A DNA stretch of 64,000 bases. Origin: Planctomycetota bacterium (GTDB taxonomy: Bacteria > Planctomycetota > SZUA-567 > H5-PLA8). The translations under genes and the position numbers were made by a program. Positions 35,703 through 44,687 of this stretch are shown one piece after another (positions within the stretch are counted from its first letter, which is position 1; every line of letters begins with the position of its first letter). The stretch spans positions 1 to 64,000 of the forward strand of contig JAKLKQ010000007.1 of NCBI GenBank assembly GCA_023150555.1, read 5' to 3'. The notes below the pieces were generated by a model, which was not told the DNA's origin, ran no database searches, and saw nothing but the letters and a program-made list of their open reading frames with translations.

Positions 35703-37091
35703 TTAGATGCCGTGGATCGGCCGGCCCAGCGCCGCCAGGGCGGCCTCGCCGACCGCCTCCGTCAACGTCGGGTGCGCGTGGATTGCTTCGGCGAAGTCCT
35801 GGATCGAAGCCTCCGACTGCCACGCGATGCTCGCTTCGCCCAGCAGGTCGGTGGCCTCGTGGCCGACGGCGTGGAAGCCCAGCATCGCGCCGCTCTTGGC
35901 GTCGGCGATGACCTTGATGAAGCCGTCGATCTCGCCGATGGCCTGCGGCTTGCCCAGGCCGCGGAAGGCGAACTTCCCGACCTTCACCTCGCGCCCGTCC
36001 TTGCGGGCCTGTTCCTCGGTCAGCCCGATGAAGGCGACCTCGGGCTTGCAGAAGACGGCCCACGGCGTCTTCGAAACGTCGAACTTCGCTTCGTGCCCGG
36101 CGATGTTTTCGGCGGCGACGATGCCCATGTGGCTGGCGGTGTGTGCCAGCGGCGCTACCCCGGTTATGTCGCCGATCGCGTAGATGCCGTCCACGGACGT
36201 GCGGCAGCTTTCGTCGACGGCCAGCGCGCCCTTAGCGGTCAGCGCCAGGCCGGCCTTCTCGGGCGCCAGGCCTTCGCACGACGCGCGTCGGCCGACGGCG
36301 ATGATGCACACCTGCGCGGACAGCGTCTCGCCGTTGTCCAGCGTCAGGCTGGCGCCGGCGGGCCCGTGGCCGGCCTCCTCGACCTTCGTGCCGAGCATCA
36401 GCTCGATCTTCTGCTTCTTCAGGCCGCGGCCGACTTCCGCGCGCACGTCGGCGTCGAAGCCCGGCAGCACGGCGTCCATCAGCTCGATCACCGTCACCTG
36501 CACGCCCAGCCGTGCGAAGCAACTGGCGAACTCGCAGCCGATCACCCCCGCGCCGACGATGGCCACCGAGGCCGGCAGCGACGTCCAGCGCAGCACCTCG
36601 TTGCTGGTGACGTACGTCGTGCCGTCCATGGGGAAGCCCGGCAGTTCGATGGGCACGCCGCCGGTGGCGACGATGCACGCGTCGAAGGGAAGCACCGTCA
36701 GGTTCCCGTCGGCGCTGCGCACGGAGAGTTCCTTCGGCCCCACGAAGCTGGCCTCGCCCTTCAGCAGCGTCACACCGCGCTTGTTGAGCAGGAACTCGAC
36801 GCCCTTCTCGAGTTGCGCGACGACCTTGTCCTTGCGTGCGGCCAGTGCCGCATAGTCCACCGTGGCGGGGCCGGGCAGGCGCACGCCGAACTCCGCCGCG
36901 CGCTGCACGGTCTCGAAGACGTGCGCGCCGTGGAGCAGCGTCTTGCTGGGGATGCAGCCGCGGTGCAGGCACGTGCCGCCGGTCTTCTCGCGTTCGACCA
37001 GCGTGACCTTCTGGCCCAGTTGGGCGGCGCGGATCGCGGCCACGTAGCCGCCCGGTCCGGCGCCGACGATCGCCACGTTGCGTTCGGCCAA
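35703..37091 (-). CDS. lpdA: Dihydrolipoyl dehydrogenase
   Basis: This 462-residue flavoprotein reoxidises dihydrolipoamide in 2-oxoacid dehydrogenase or glycine-cleavage complexes. It has the FAD-binding GAGPGGYVAAIRAAQLG near the start, the redox disulfide GGTCLHRGCIPSK (Cys41 and Cys46), an NAD-binding GAGVIGCE block and the C-terminal HAHPTLTE (catalytic His440 and Glu445). No E1 or E2 gene is nearby; instead galT follows after 9 bp, so it is the first gene of the glycogen run. That position is unusual for an Lpd gene. Confidence 0.93.
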   Translation of the reverse strand: MAERNVAIVGAGPGGYVAAIRAAQLGQKVTLVEREKTGGTCLHRGCIPSKTLLHGAHVFETVQRAAEFGVRLPGPATVDYAALAARKDKVVAQLEKGVEFLLNKRGVTLLKGEASFVGPKELSVRSADGNLTVLPFDACIVATGGVPIELPGFPMDGTTYVTSNEVLRWTSLPASVAIVGAGVIGCEFASCFARLGVQVTVIELMDAVLPGFDADVRAEVGRGLKKQKIELMLGTKVEEAGHGPAGASLTLDNGETLSAQVCIIAVGRRASCEGLAPEKAGLALTAKGALAVDESCRTSVDGIYAIGDITGVAPLAHTASHMGIVAAENIAGHEAKFDVSKTPWAVFCKPEVAFIGLTEEQARKDGREVKVGKFAFRGLGKPQAIGEIDGFIKVIADAKSGAMLGFHAVGHEATDLLGEASIAWQSEASIQDFAEAIHAHPTLTEAVGEAALAALGRPIHGI

Positions 37092-37143
37092 GGTGTCGTC
37101 TCCCGAGCAGACTGGCCGAATCCGGCCAGCGGGTCATTGGGTC

Positions 37144-37196
37144 CGCCCCACCTTATAAAGGGGCGCTACGAGAGCCGATCTTGCCCCCTCGGGGCA
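37144..37196 (-). promoter_or_regulatory. Likely promoter region of the lpd-glg run, with two hairpins
   Basis: In the 250-bp space between lpdA and the divergent DUF4912 gene, the minus strand has a TATAAG hexamer (37152-37157) that could be the -10, giving a leader of about 54 nt; no good -35 is seen. It is flanked by an inverted repeat CGCCCC/GGGGCG (37144-37149 and 37160-37165), which might be an operator. A second small hairpin TGCCCC/GGGGCA lies at 37182-37196. Confidence 0.35.
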
Positions 37197-37341
37197 GCCT
37201 GCGCAAGGTAAGGAGGCGGCACTCCCCAAGGACGCATTGTGCATAGGTCCAACTTGCGCGCCACGGCTCCTGCGTTACTCTAAAATCTTTCCGGCAAGCG
37301 CCTTGCTAAAGCAGGTGGAAACAGGAACCAGCGACCGACCC

Positions 37342-38214
37342 ATGGCATCGTCCTCCTCCAACCCTTCTTCTTCGGGCTCGCGCCGCAAGGCCGCGGGAGC
37401 CAGCGGGCGCCGCCCCAAGGTGGGCGCCGGGGCCGAGAGTTCCGAAGCAAGGGCCGCGCCGCCCGCGGGCGAGTCCGCGCCGCGCAAGAAGTTGGCTCCG
37501 CCGCCGATCCCCGACCGCGACACGGTGCGCTCGATCGAGGAACGCCTGCGCCTGCTCGAAGAGCTGCCTTCGCTGGTGCAGAACCCGATGCATTTCGAGG
37601 CCGGGGACCCGGACGCCGGCCCGGCCGTGGACATCGACGCGCCGCCCGAACCACCGGCGCTCGAGGTGCCCGAACCCAAAGCGGAACCCGAGGCCGCGGT
37701 GCAGGAAGAGCCCAAGCCGCTGGCGATGGTGGATCGCGGCCTGCCGATCCCGGTGCAGTATCCGCTGGACCGTGTGGTGCCGCTGGTGCGCGACCCGCAT
37801 TGGATCTTCGTCTATTGGGACCTCGGCGGCGGGCGGCTGGAACGCCTGCGCTTCAAGTACAGCAACGAGGTCGTGGACCAGGCGCGCTGGGTGCTGCGCG
37901 TCGAGTCCGTGCGCCAGCACCAGGTGCGAGACGTCGACGTGGACGTGCGCGCGAGGCAGTGGTACCTGAAGGTCGCCAGCGGCGAGCACTTCCGCATCGT
38001 GCTGGGCTTCTATCCGCCGGAGGGCGACTTCGAGCCCGTCTGCAAGAGCGGGGAAGTTGTCACGCCGAAGGACGCGGTCTCGCCGGTGGCCAACGAGGCC
38101 TGGATGGTGGAGCGCGAGGACCTGCGCAGGCTGGTCACGGCCGCGGGCGCGAACCTGGAGACCTTCGAGGCGCCCAGCGCGAGCATGCACGGCATGATGT
38201 TCCGCCGCGTGTAA
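37342..38214 (+). CDS. DUF4912 domain protein
   Basis: This 290-residue protein has a disordered N-terminal half rich in Ser, Pro, Ala and Glu (about 1-130). It is followed by a DUF4912-like domain (about 135-260), recognised by LVRDPHWIFVYWDL and by LKVASGEHFRIVLGFY. The domain occurs beside GH57 enzymes in several phyla and looks like a small beta domain that may bind carbohydrate; its exact function is unknown. I chose the ATG at 37342 because the upstream part of the frame looks like untranslated leader. It is followed after 68 bp by the branching enzyme. Confidence 0.75.
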   Translation: MASSSSNPSSSGSRRKAAGASGRRPKVGAGAESSEARAAPPAGESAPRKKLAPPPIPDRDTVRSIEERLRLLEELPSLVQNPMHFEAGDPDAGPAVDIDAPPEPPALEVPEPKAEPEAAVQEEPKPLAMVDRGLPIPVQYPLDRVVPLVRDPHWIFVYWDLGGGRLERLRFKYSNEVVDQARWVLRVESVRQHQVRDVDVDVRARQWYLKVASGEHFRIVLGFYPPEGDFEPVCKSGEVVTPKDAVSPVANEAWMVEREDLRRLVTAAGANLETFEAPSASMHGMMFRRV

Positions 38215-38282
38215 CCGTCCGGTCGGATCGGACGCGCAGCAGATACGAGAAGTAACTCGAACGAGGAAGGACCGAGGCGCTC

Positions 38283-39869
38283 ATGGCGGACTTGCAAGGC
38301 TACCTGATGCTGACGCTGCACGCGCACCTGCCGTTTGTGCGGCATCCGGAGTACGACGAGTTCCTGGAAGAGGACTGGCTCTACGAGGCCATCGGCGAGA
38401 CGTACATTCCGCTGCTGCGCATGCTGGACGGGTTCGAACGCGACGGCGTGAAGGCCTGCTTCACCATGAGCCTGACGCCGCCGCTGTGCGAGATGCTCAG
38501 CGACCCGCTGCTGCAGGACCGCTACCTGCGACGCCTGGGCAAGCAGCAGGAACTGGCCGAGAACGAGATTGTGCGCACGCAGGGCACGCCCTTCCACGCC
38601 GCCGCGCAGCTGTACAAGCAGCACTTCCACGAATGCCGCGAGATCTTCGAGCAGCGCTGGGGCCGCAACCTCGTCAACGGCTTCCGCCACTACCAGGAAA
38701 AGGGCTTCGTCGAGGTCATCACCTGCGGCGCGACGCATGGCTTCCTGCCGCTGATGGTCACCGAGTCCGGCGTGCGCGCGCAGATCCAGGTCGCCGCGAA
38801 CAACTACAAGAAGCACTTCGGCCGCCCGCCCAAGGGCATCTGGCTGCCCGAATGCGCCTACGCGCCGGGCGTCGACCGCCACCTGCGCGACGCCGGCATC
38901 GAGTTCTTCTTCCTGGATACGCATGGCGTGGCCTTCGGGGCGCCACGCCCGCGTTACGGCCCGTTCCGGCCGGTGTATTGTCCCAGCGGCGTGGCGGCCT
39001 TCGCGCGCGATCCGGAGTCGAGTAAGCAGGTCTGGTCCAGCGAGGAAGGCTACCCCGGCGACTTCAATTACCGCGAGTTCTACCGCGACCTGGGCTACGA
39101 CTGCGAGTACGGCTACATCAAGCCCTACCTGCACGGCGACGGCGTGCGCCGCAACATCGGCGTGAAGTACCACCGCATCACCGGGCGCGTGGGCCTGAGC
39201 GACAAGCAGCCGTACGACCCCAGCGCCGCGCGGCAGAAGACCGCCGACCACGCCGGCAACTTCCTCTTCAACAGACAGCACCAGGCGCGCTGGCTGAAGG
39301 GCGTGCTGGGCGTGCCGCCCGTGGTCGTCTCGCCCTACGACGCGGAACTCTTCGGGCACTGGTGGTTCGAAGGCCCCATGTTCCTCGACTACATGATGCG
39401 CAAGACCGCCTACGATCAGGAGGAAGTGCGCCTGACCACGCCCAGCCGCTTCCTCGACGCCGAACGCCGGCACCAGGTCGTCGAGCCCTCCGCCAGCAGC
39501 TGGGGCGACAAGGGCTACTTCGAGGTCTGGCTCAACGGCACCAACGACTGGATCTACCGCCACCTGCACGCCGGCGAGGTGCGCATGCAGGAACTGGCCA
39601 ACCGTTTCCCGTACCCCAATCCGATCCAGGAGCGCGCGCTGAAGCAGGCCGCCCGCGAACTGCTGCTGGCGCAGTCCAGCGACTGGGCCTTCATCATGAC
39701 CACCGGCACGATGGTGGCCTACGCCGAGAAGCGCACGCGCGACCACCTGCACCGCTTCAACGGCCTGTACCTGCAGCTGGTCGAAGACCGCCTCGAAGAG
39801 GGCTGGCTCGGCGAACTCGAGTGGAAGGACAACATCTTCTCCGAGATCGACTATCGCGTGTACGCCTAA
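38283..39869 (+). CDS. GH57 1,4-alpha-glucan branching enzyme
   Basis: This 528-residue enzyme matches the Thermus-type GH57 branching enzymes, which make alpha-1,6 branches in glycogen. It opens GYLMLTLHAHLPFVRHPE. The nucleophile Glu190 is in GIWLPECAYAPG and the acid/base Asp353 in PYDAELFGHWWFEGP, nearly the same numbering as in the characterised Thermus enzyme. The C-terminal helical domain (about 420-528) is present. It works with GlgA and GlgC, encoded on the opposite strand in the divergent run, to build glycogen without a GH13-type GlgB. Confidence 0.93.
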   Translation: MADLQGYLMLTLHAHLPFVRHPEYDEFLEEDWLYEAIGETYIPLLRMLDGFERDGVKACFTMSLTPPLCEMLSDPLLQDRYLRRLGKQQELAENEIVRTQGTPFHAAAQLYKQHFHECREIFEQRWGRNLVNGFRHYQEKGFVEVITCGATHGFLPLMVTESGVRAQIQVAANNYKKHFGRPPKGIWLPECAYAPGVDRHLRDAGIEFFFLDTHGVAFGAPRPRYGPFRPVYCPSGVAAFARDPESSKQVWSSEEGYPGDFNYREFYRDLGYDCEYGYIKPYLHGDGVRRNIGVKYHRITGRVGLSDKQPYDPSAARQKTADHAGNFLFNRQHQARWLKGVLGVPPVVVSPYDAELFGHWWFEGPMFLDYMMRKTAYDQEEVRLTTPSRFLDAERRHQVVEPSASSWGDKGYFEVWLNGTNDWIYRHLHAGEVRMQELANRFPYPNPIQERALKQAARELLLAQSSDWAFIMTTGTMVAYAEKRTRDHLHRFNGLYLQLVEDRLEEGWLGELEWKDNIFSEIDYRVYA

Positions 39870-40080
39870 GCGCATAGCTGCTAAGCGGACCATTAGGTCG
39901 GCTTTGCACGCTAGCCCCTGTAACTCCTTTCTTAGCTTTATCTTAATATTTTCCTGGAACCTTTTGGGGGCCGTGTGCGCCCTTAGAGATAACAGTTGGA
40001 ATTCGCGCAAGTCCTGGCAGAGTAGGACGTAATCTAAAGGACTTCACCGGCATCCGGGCGTACCCGCATAGGAGTGCTCC

Positions 40081-41388
40081 ATGGCCGACAAGCCCCCCAG
40101 CAAGCGCTTCGATAAAGAACCCTCCGCCTCCTCTTCCAGTGCCACCTTAGAAGCCAACGACGATCCGGTTCCGGCGAAGCGCCCGGGCTCGACGCGCACC
40201 TCCGTTCGCTCCGACGCCAAGGCCAGCGGCCGAACCTCGGCCCGTACCAGCGCCCGCGGACCCGCTGCCGGCGGCGGTGGCGGCAACGCCGTGACACGCA
40301 TGGCCGCGCGCCGCGCCGCGCGCCGCAAGCGCCAGGAAGAGGAAGCCGCGCGCCTGGCTGCCGAAGCCGCGCGTCCCTTGAGCGCCTCCGAGCTGGTGCA
40401 GCGGATGTCCCAGGAGTCGGCCAAGAAGAAGCAGGAACGCGAAGACGCCAAGATCCGCGAGGAAGAGGAAGCGATCGAAAAGGCCGAACGCGAGGCCGAA
40501 GAGAAGGCCGCCGCTGAGGAAGCCGCGGAGAAAGCCAAGCGCAAGGCCGAGGAGCAGGAGGCCAAGAAAGCGGAACTTGAGGCGCGCAAGGCCGAACGCG
40601 AGGCGCGGAAGGTCGAGGAAGGCGAGGGCAACGAGGAAATCGAAGAGGCCAAGCCCCGCTGGAAGATCCACTGGTCGCTGAAGATCGTCGCCTTTCTGAT
40701 GCTGGTCTTCCTGGGCTACCTGGGCTTCCTGTGGGCCACCACCGGCCACGTGCCCGCGCTGCACACCGAGGAAGGCCGCGACGAGCTGGTCCGCGACGTG
40801 AAGGAAGATTGGGCCACGCTCACCGCCTTCAGCAAGGTCAGCGCCCGCGACCTCGACAAGTACCTCCAGGGGAAGCCGCCCGAAACGAAGGAACAGATCG
40901 CCGCGCTGGTTGACGAATCCAAGCAGGACCTGGCGGCGGCGACCGAGCCGGCTGTCCAGGAACATCCTGCGGCCCCCGCGCCGAAAGCCGACGCCAGCCA
41001 CGTGGACGTCGGCACGCTGCGCAAGGCGCCCACGCAGAAGAAGATCTCGCCCTACGGCAACTCCTCGTCCAACACCACCACGGCCTCGCGCAGCAGCACT
41101 TCGTCGCGCTCCAGTTCCAACCGCGGCGTGAAGGTCGCCGATCCGCGCCTGGCCACCGCGCGCGACCTTTACCAGAAGGCCATCGCGCTCTACGTCCAGG
41201 CCGACCCGCGCAGCGCCAACGCCTCTGCGGTCCAGAAGTACCTGCGGGAAGCCAAGCCGCTCTTCGAGAAGGTGCTCGACGAGTGCGACAAGGCCGCCGC
41301 GAAGGGTGTCAACAACGGGGAACTCGACCGCCTGCAGCGCGACGCCGCCATGCGCCTGTACGACTGCAACAAGCGCACCACGCTGTAA
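40081..41388 (+). CDS. Single-span membrane protein with Lys/Glu coiled coil, paralogue A
   Basis: This 435-residue protein is of unknown family. The first 70 residues are low-complexity. Residues about 75-190 form a highly charged Ala/Glu/Lys coiled coil, and one membrane helix lies at about 198-220. A conserved-looking domain follows: a GKPPETKEQIAALVDESK block and, after a Ser/Thr linker, a helical C-terminus ending in AMRLYDCNKR. The same two blocks recur in the next gene, so they are paralogues with different N-termini. It has a clear AGGAG site. The C-terminal repeat-like helices resemble TPR units but are not diagnostic. Confidence 0.7.
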   Translation: MADKPPSKRFDKEPSASSSSATLEANDDPVPAKRPGSTRTSVRSDAKASGRTSARTSARGPAAGGGGGNAVTRMAARRAARRKRQEEEAARLAAEAARPLSASELVQRMSQESAKKKQEREDAKIREEEEAIEKAEREAEEKAAAEEAAEKAKRKAEEQEAKKAELEARKAEREARKVEEGEGNEEIEEAKPRWKIHWSLKIVAFLMLVFLGYLGFLWATTGHVPALHTEEGRDELVRDVKEDWATLTAFSKVSARDLDKYLQGKPPETKEQIAALVDESKQDLAAATEPAVQEHPAAPAPKADASHVDVGTLRKAPTQKKISPYGNSSSNTTTASRSSTSSRSSSNRGVKVADPRLATARDLYQKAIALYVQADPRSANASAVQKYLREAKPLFEKVLDECDKAAAKGVNNGELDRLQRDAAMRLYDCNKRTTL

Positions 41389-41421
41389 CGCAATCCAACG
41401 CCATCACGGGGAGCAGGGCGG

Positions 41422-42198
41422 ATGGCCGCAGGACCTACGAAAACACCGAAACCGGACCCCAAGCCCGCGAAAGCAAGCGCGGGCGCCCGGGCCGCCGTGT
41501 CCGATGAGACGGACGCCGCCGGCGCGTCGCCGTCCCAGCGCGAACGCAAGAAGTACAAGCCCCAAGCCAAGACCCGCTGGTACTTCAAGCTCCTCGGCCT
41601 GTTGCTGGTCGCGCTGGCCGGCTGGATCGCCTACCGCACCTTCGTGCAGGGCAAGAAGTTCGATCTGAACAGCGAGAAGGGTCAGCAGGAACTGCTCGGC
41701 GACCTGCAGAAGGACGCGACCGCTGCAGGAAAAGTTGTCGTCGAGAAGGCCAAGGTGCTGGGCGATTGGGCAATGGAAGACCTCGGCAAGATGATCAAGG
41801 GCAAGCCGCCCGAAACGGACGAGGAAGCCGCGGCGCTGGTCAAGGAATCGAAGGAAGAGATGGCCGCGAACCAGAAGGCCGCCGAAGCCACCAAGCAGGC
41901 CGTGGCGGCCAAGACGGACTCCGCGTCCGCGGCGCCCGCCAAGCCCGCCGGCGCCTACGGCCAGGCGCAGGCCGAGTACAGCGAAGGCGCCAAGTACTAC
42001 GCCATGACCAACCCGCTGAAGGACAGCTCTTCCGATATCCAGAAGAACATCCGCCTCGCGGCGCCGCACTTCTCCAAGTGCCTGGACCTGTGCGAGAAGG
42101 CGCGCGGCGAAGGCAATGGCGGACCGGGGCTGGACGACCTCGAGCAGAAGGCGGCCAAGCGCCTCTACGACTGCAACAAGCGCATGGAGCTGCACTGA
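41422..42198 (+). CDS. Single-span membrane protein, paralogue B
   Basis: This 258-residue protein resembles the C-terminal half of the preceding gene: a short charged N-terminus, one helix (about 55-75, LLGLLLVALAGWIAYRTF), GKPPETDEEAAALVKESK, an Ala-rich linker and a helical C-terminus ending KRLYDCNKR. It lacks the long coiled coil of paralogue A. The gap is 33 bp, so they are co-expressed and may form a complex. It converges on the tandem-AAA gene 33 bp away. The function is unknown; a periplasmic scaffold is one reading. Confidence 0.7.
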   Translation: MAAGPTKTPKPDPKPAKASAGARAAVSDETDAAGASPSQRERKKYKPQAKTRWYFKLLGLLLVALAGWIAYRTFVQGKKFDLNSEKGQQELLGDLQKDATAAGKVVVEKAKVLGDWAMEDLGKMIKGKPPETDEEAAALVKESKEEMAANQKAAEATKQAVAAKTDSASAAPAKPAGAYGQAQAEYSEGAKYYAMTNPLKDSSSDIQKNIRLAAPHFSKCLDLCEKARGEGNGGPGLDDLEQKAAKRLYDCNKRMELH

Positions 42199-42231
42199 TT
42201 CCGCGTTGCCCGCCGGTTTTTCATCGTACGG

Positions 42232-44424
42232 CTACTTCTCGAAGCCCATCCTCCGCGCGGCAGCTAGCGGGCTCTCGCGTTCGGCGGAAGCTTCCAGCAG
42301 GGCCTGCGTGATCGTGCCGCCGCCCGCGCTGGCCGCGGCAAAGGCCGCGCGCAGGACCACGTTCTTGATCGCGCCGCCGGTGAAGGCGAAGCGCTCCGCA
42401 AGCGCCGCGAAGTCGACGTCCGGCGCCAGCGGCGCTTCCTTGGGCATGCACGTGCGCCAGATCGCTTCGCGCGCGGCCGCGTCGGGTTCGGGAAAGCGCA
42501 CGCGCCAGCACAGCCGCCGTTCGAAGGCGGCGTCGAAGCAGTCGGGCAGGTTGGTGGCCAGCAGCACGATGCCGTCGTAGCGGTCCATCTCCATCAGCAG
42601 CGCGTCCACCTGCTGGTGGTGCCAGTACGCGGTGCCGCTGCGTTCGGCGAACAGCGCCTCGGCCTCGTCGAAGAACAGCACCGCCTGCGCGTCGCGTGCC
42701 GCGGCGAAGATCCGCGCGATGTTCTTCTCCGCCTCGCCCAGCCACTTGCTCAGCACCGCCGATAGGTTGACGGGGTACAGGCAGCGGTCCAGTTCGCCCG
42801 CTACGGCCTCGGCGGTCATCGTCTTGCCAGTCCCGCTGGGTCCGCTGAAGAGCGCCGAGAAGGCCCGGCCGGTGCTGAGTTTCCGCTCGAAGCCCCACGC
42901 CCCGTACACGGTCGCGCGCCGCCGCGCGGCGGCCACCAGCGCCTTCACGGCCGAGGCGGCGGGTTCGGGCAGCACGACGTCGCACAGCTTCACGCGCGGG
43001 GCGACACGGTCGGCCAGCGAGCCCAGGCGGTTGCGCTGCTGCAGCATCGCGCCGGCGCGTAGGTCTTCCTGCGTGATGCGGCGGTCTTCTTCCTTGCGCT
43101 GCAGGGCGCGGTGCACGGCGACCAGCACGGCGTTCTTGATGAAACCGCCGGTGAACTCGAAGCCCTGCGCCATCGCGCGCAGGTCCACGTCGCTCGCGCG
43201 GGGCGCTTCGGCGGGCAGGTGCTTCTCCCAGATCTGCATGCGCAGTTCGGGCGCGGGGACCTCGAACTCGAGCTTGTAGAGGATGCGGCGCTCCAGGGCC
43301 TCGTCCAGGCGCGCGCCGCGGTTGGTGGCCAGGATGGCGACGCCGTCGTGCTTCTCGAACTCGCGCAGCAGGGTGGGCATGGCGCAGTTGGTGTCGCGGT
43401 CGCGGAACATCTCGTCGGCCTCGTCGAAGAACAGGATCGCGCGCTGCAGCCGCGCCTCGTGGAAGACGCGCCGCAGGTTCTCCTCGAAGCCGCGGTACGA
43501 GTGGTTCAGGATGGCACGGATGTCCACCAGCATCAGGCGGTGGCCGCTCTCGCGCGCCAGGGCGTGGGCCAGCATCGTCTTGCCGGCACCGCTGGGCCCG
43601 GCGAACAGCAGCACCGTGCCGCGGCCGTAGGGCAGGATGCGGTCGATGCCCCAGGCCTTGCGGCCTTCCAGGTAGGCTTCGCGGTTGGCGAGCAGGTCCT
43701 TCACTTCCGCCAGTTTGCCCGGCGGCAGGACGATGCGCTCGAAGTCGACCTCCGGGTCGATCACGTTGCTGAAGCTGGTGATCTCGTCGTCGACGTCGTG
43801 TTCGCCCAGCAGGAAGCTGCTGATGCGCCGCGGCAGCTCCAGTTCCATGCTCAGGAAGCCGCTTTCGGTGCCGATGTCCGCGTAGCCGAGGTTCAGTAGT
43901 CCGCGCCCCAGCAGCTTGCCGCTGTGCACGAAGGTGCGGCGCGCGCGAATCTTCTCCTCGATCGTGTCGCACAGCACGTCCAGGGCCATGCGTACGGAGG
44001 TGTAGCCGTCGCCGCCGGCCTCGTACAGCAGCGTGCGGAAGTTGTTGTCCAGGCACGGGCACAGCGCCAGCATCAGCACGCGCTTCTCGAACGCGGACAG
44101 GTCGTGTTCAAGGGCCAGGCGTTCGAGCGGCAGTTCGGCCTGGCCGGCCTTGAGCGTGGCGGCCACGCGCCGTTCGAAGCTCTGTTCCTTGCGCCGGATC
44201 TTGCGTTCGGCGTGCTGCAGCGCGGTCTTCAGTTGAGCCTCGGCCTGGCGTTCGGTGCGCTTGCGCTTCGCCGCGTCTGCGGCGTTGGGCGAATAGCCCG
44301 CGCGCTGCAACTCGAGGTTGCGGCGAAGGCTCCGCCGGCGCGCGCACAGCACCAGCACCTTGGTGAAGGCGCTGAGGTACGCCAGGTTCCCGTCAAAAGG
44401 CACGTCGCTTTCCTTCACAGACAT
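42232..44424 (-). CDS. Tandem AAA+ ATPase with N-terminal helical domain
   Basis: This 730-residue protein has an N-terminal helical region (about 1-260), followed by two AAA modules. The first has Walker A GPSGAGKT (near 278) and Walker B ILFFDEADEMF (near 333). The second has GPSGTGKT (near 530), a KWLGEAEKNI block and Walker B VLFFDEAEALF (near 587), with arginine fingers ERRL. The N-terminal sequence LSAFEKRVLMLALCPCLD resembles winged-helix AAA ATPases such as those associated with contractile injection gene clusters, but no such cluster is in this window. I used the ATG at 44424, with GGAA upstream, over one at 44457. A structured leader precedes it. Confidence 0.8.
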   Translation of the reverse strand: MSVKESDVPFDGNLAYLSAFTKVLVLCARRRSLRRNLELQRAGYSPNAADAAKRKRTERQAEAQLKTALQHAERKIRRKEQSFERRVAATLKAGQAELPLERLALEHDLSAFEKRVLMLALCPCLDNNFRTLLYEAGGDGYTSVRMALDVLCDTIEEKIRARRTFVHSGKLLGRGLLNLGYADIGTESGFLSMELELPRRISSFLLGEHDVDDEITSFSNVIDPEVDFERIVLPPGKLAEVKDLLANREAYLEGRKAWGIDRILPYGRGTVLLFAGPSGAGKTMLAHALARESGHRLMLVDIRAILNHSYRGFEENLRRVFHEARLQRAILFFDEADEMFRDRDTNCAMPTLLREFEKHDGVAILATNRGARLDEALERRILYKLEFEVPAPELRMQIWEKHLPAEAPRASDVDLRAMAQGFEFTGGFIKNAVLVAVHRALQRKEEDRRITQEDLRAGAMLQQRNRLGSLADRVAPRVKLCDVVLPEPAASAVKALVAAARRRATVYGAWGFERKLSTGRAFSALFSGPSGTGKTMTAEAVAGELDRCLYPVNLSAVLSKWLGEAEKNIARIFAAARDAQAVLFFDEAEALFAERSGTAYWHHQQVDALLMEMDRYDGIVLLATNLPDCFDAAFERRLCWRVRFPEPDAAAREAIWRTCMPKEAPLAPDVDFAALAERFAFTGGAIKNVVLRAAFAAASAGGGTITQALLEASAERESPLAAARRMGFEK

Positions 44425-44464
44425 GGTCAGTTCCTTTCGGACGACGAAATAGGGCATCTGATCA

Positions 44465-44482
44465 GGCCTGCTCGCGCAGGCC
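44465..44482 (-). other. Perfect GNRA-capped hairpin before the tandem-AAA gene
   Basis: GGCCTGC and GCAGGCC (7 bp) enclose a TCGC loop, read as a GCGA tetraloop in the minus-strand RNA. It lies about 40 nt before the ATG of the AAA gene and just after the small leader frame. GNRA-capped stems are stable and often form tertiary contacts, so this is a candidate regulatory RNA element. There is no U-tract, so it is not a plain terminator. Confidence 0.5.
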
Positions 44483-44529
44483 GGTCCGGGTGGTGGATGC
44501 GTTAAGGGACTTCGTGCCGCGCCGGCGCG

Positions 44530-44595
44530 TCAGGCCGGCGTGGTATTGATGCGCCGCAAGCGCGGTGCGGGGAGGGGTGCAAGGTTCGTGCGCAT
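44530..44595 (-). CDS. Putative 21-residue leader peptide upstream of the tandem-AAA gene
   Basis: A short frame begins at an ATG (44595) preceded by TGGGGGAA with 7-nt spacing, a strong initiation signal. It encodes 21 residues rich in Pro, Arg and Leu (APLPAPRLRRI in the middle) and ends at a TGA inside GC-rich inverted repeats. It has no recognised homologue and no run of a single amino acid such as in trp or his leaders. Its ribosome-binding site can be hidden in a hairpin, so it may be a regulatory leader. Whether it is translated is unproven. Confidence 0.35.
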   Translation of the reverse strand: MRTNLAPLPAPRLRRINTTPA

Positions 44596-44602
44596 GGTCG
44601 TA

Positions 44603-44628
44603 TTCCCCCACATTGGGGTTTGGGGGAA
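44603..44628 (-). promoter_or_regulatory. Hairpin that can hide the leader-peptide ribosome-binding site
   Basis: In the minus-strand RNA, TTCCCCCA (from 44621-44628) can pair perfectly with TGGGGGAA (from 44603-44610), which is the ribosome-binding site of the 21-residue leader frame. The loop contains a second CCCCA that can pair with the same strand instead, giving two mutually exclusive folds. This is the design of a translational switch or thermosensor. The pairing is seen directly; the function is inferred. Confidence 0.45.
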
Positions 44629-44687
44629 CCTACCACACGGCATCCGGGGAAAGCAAATTTTGCGCGCGGGATTTTCCGGAATTCCCG

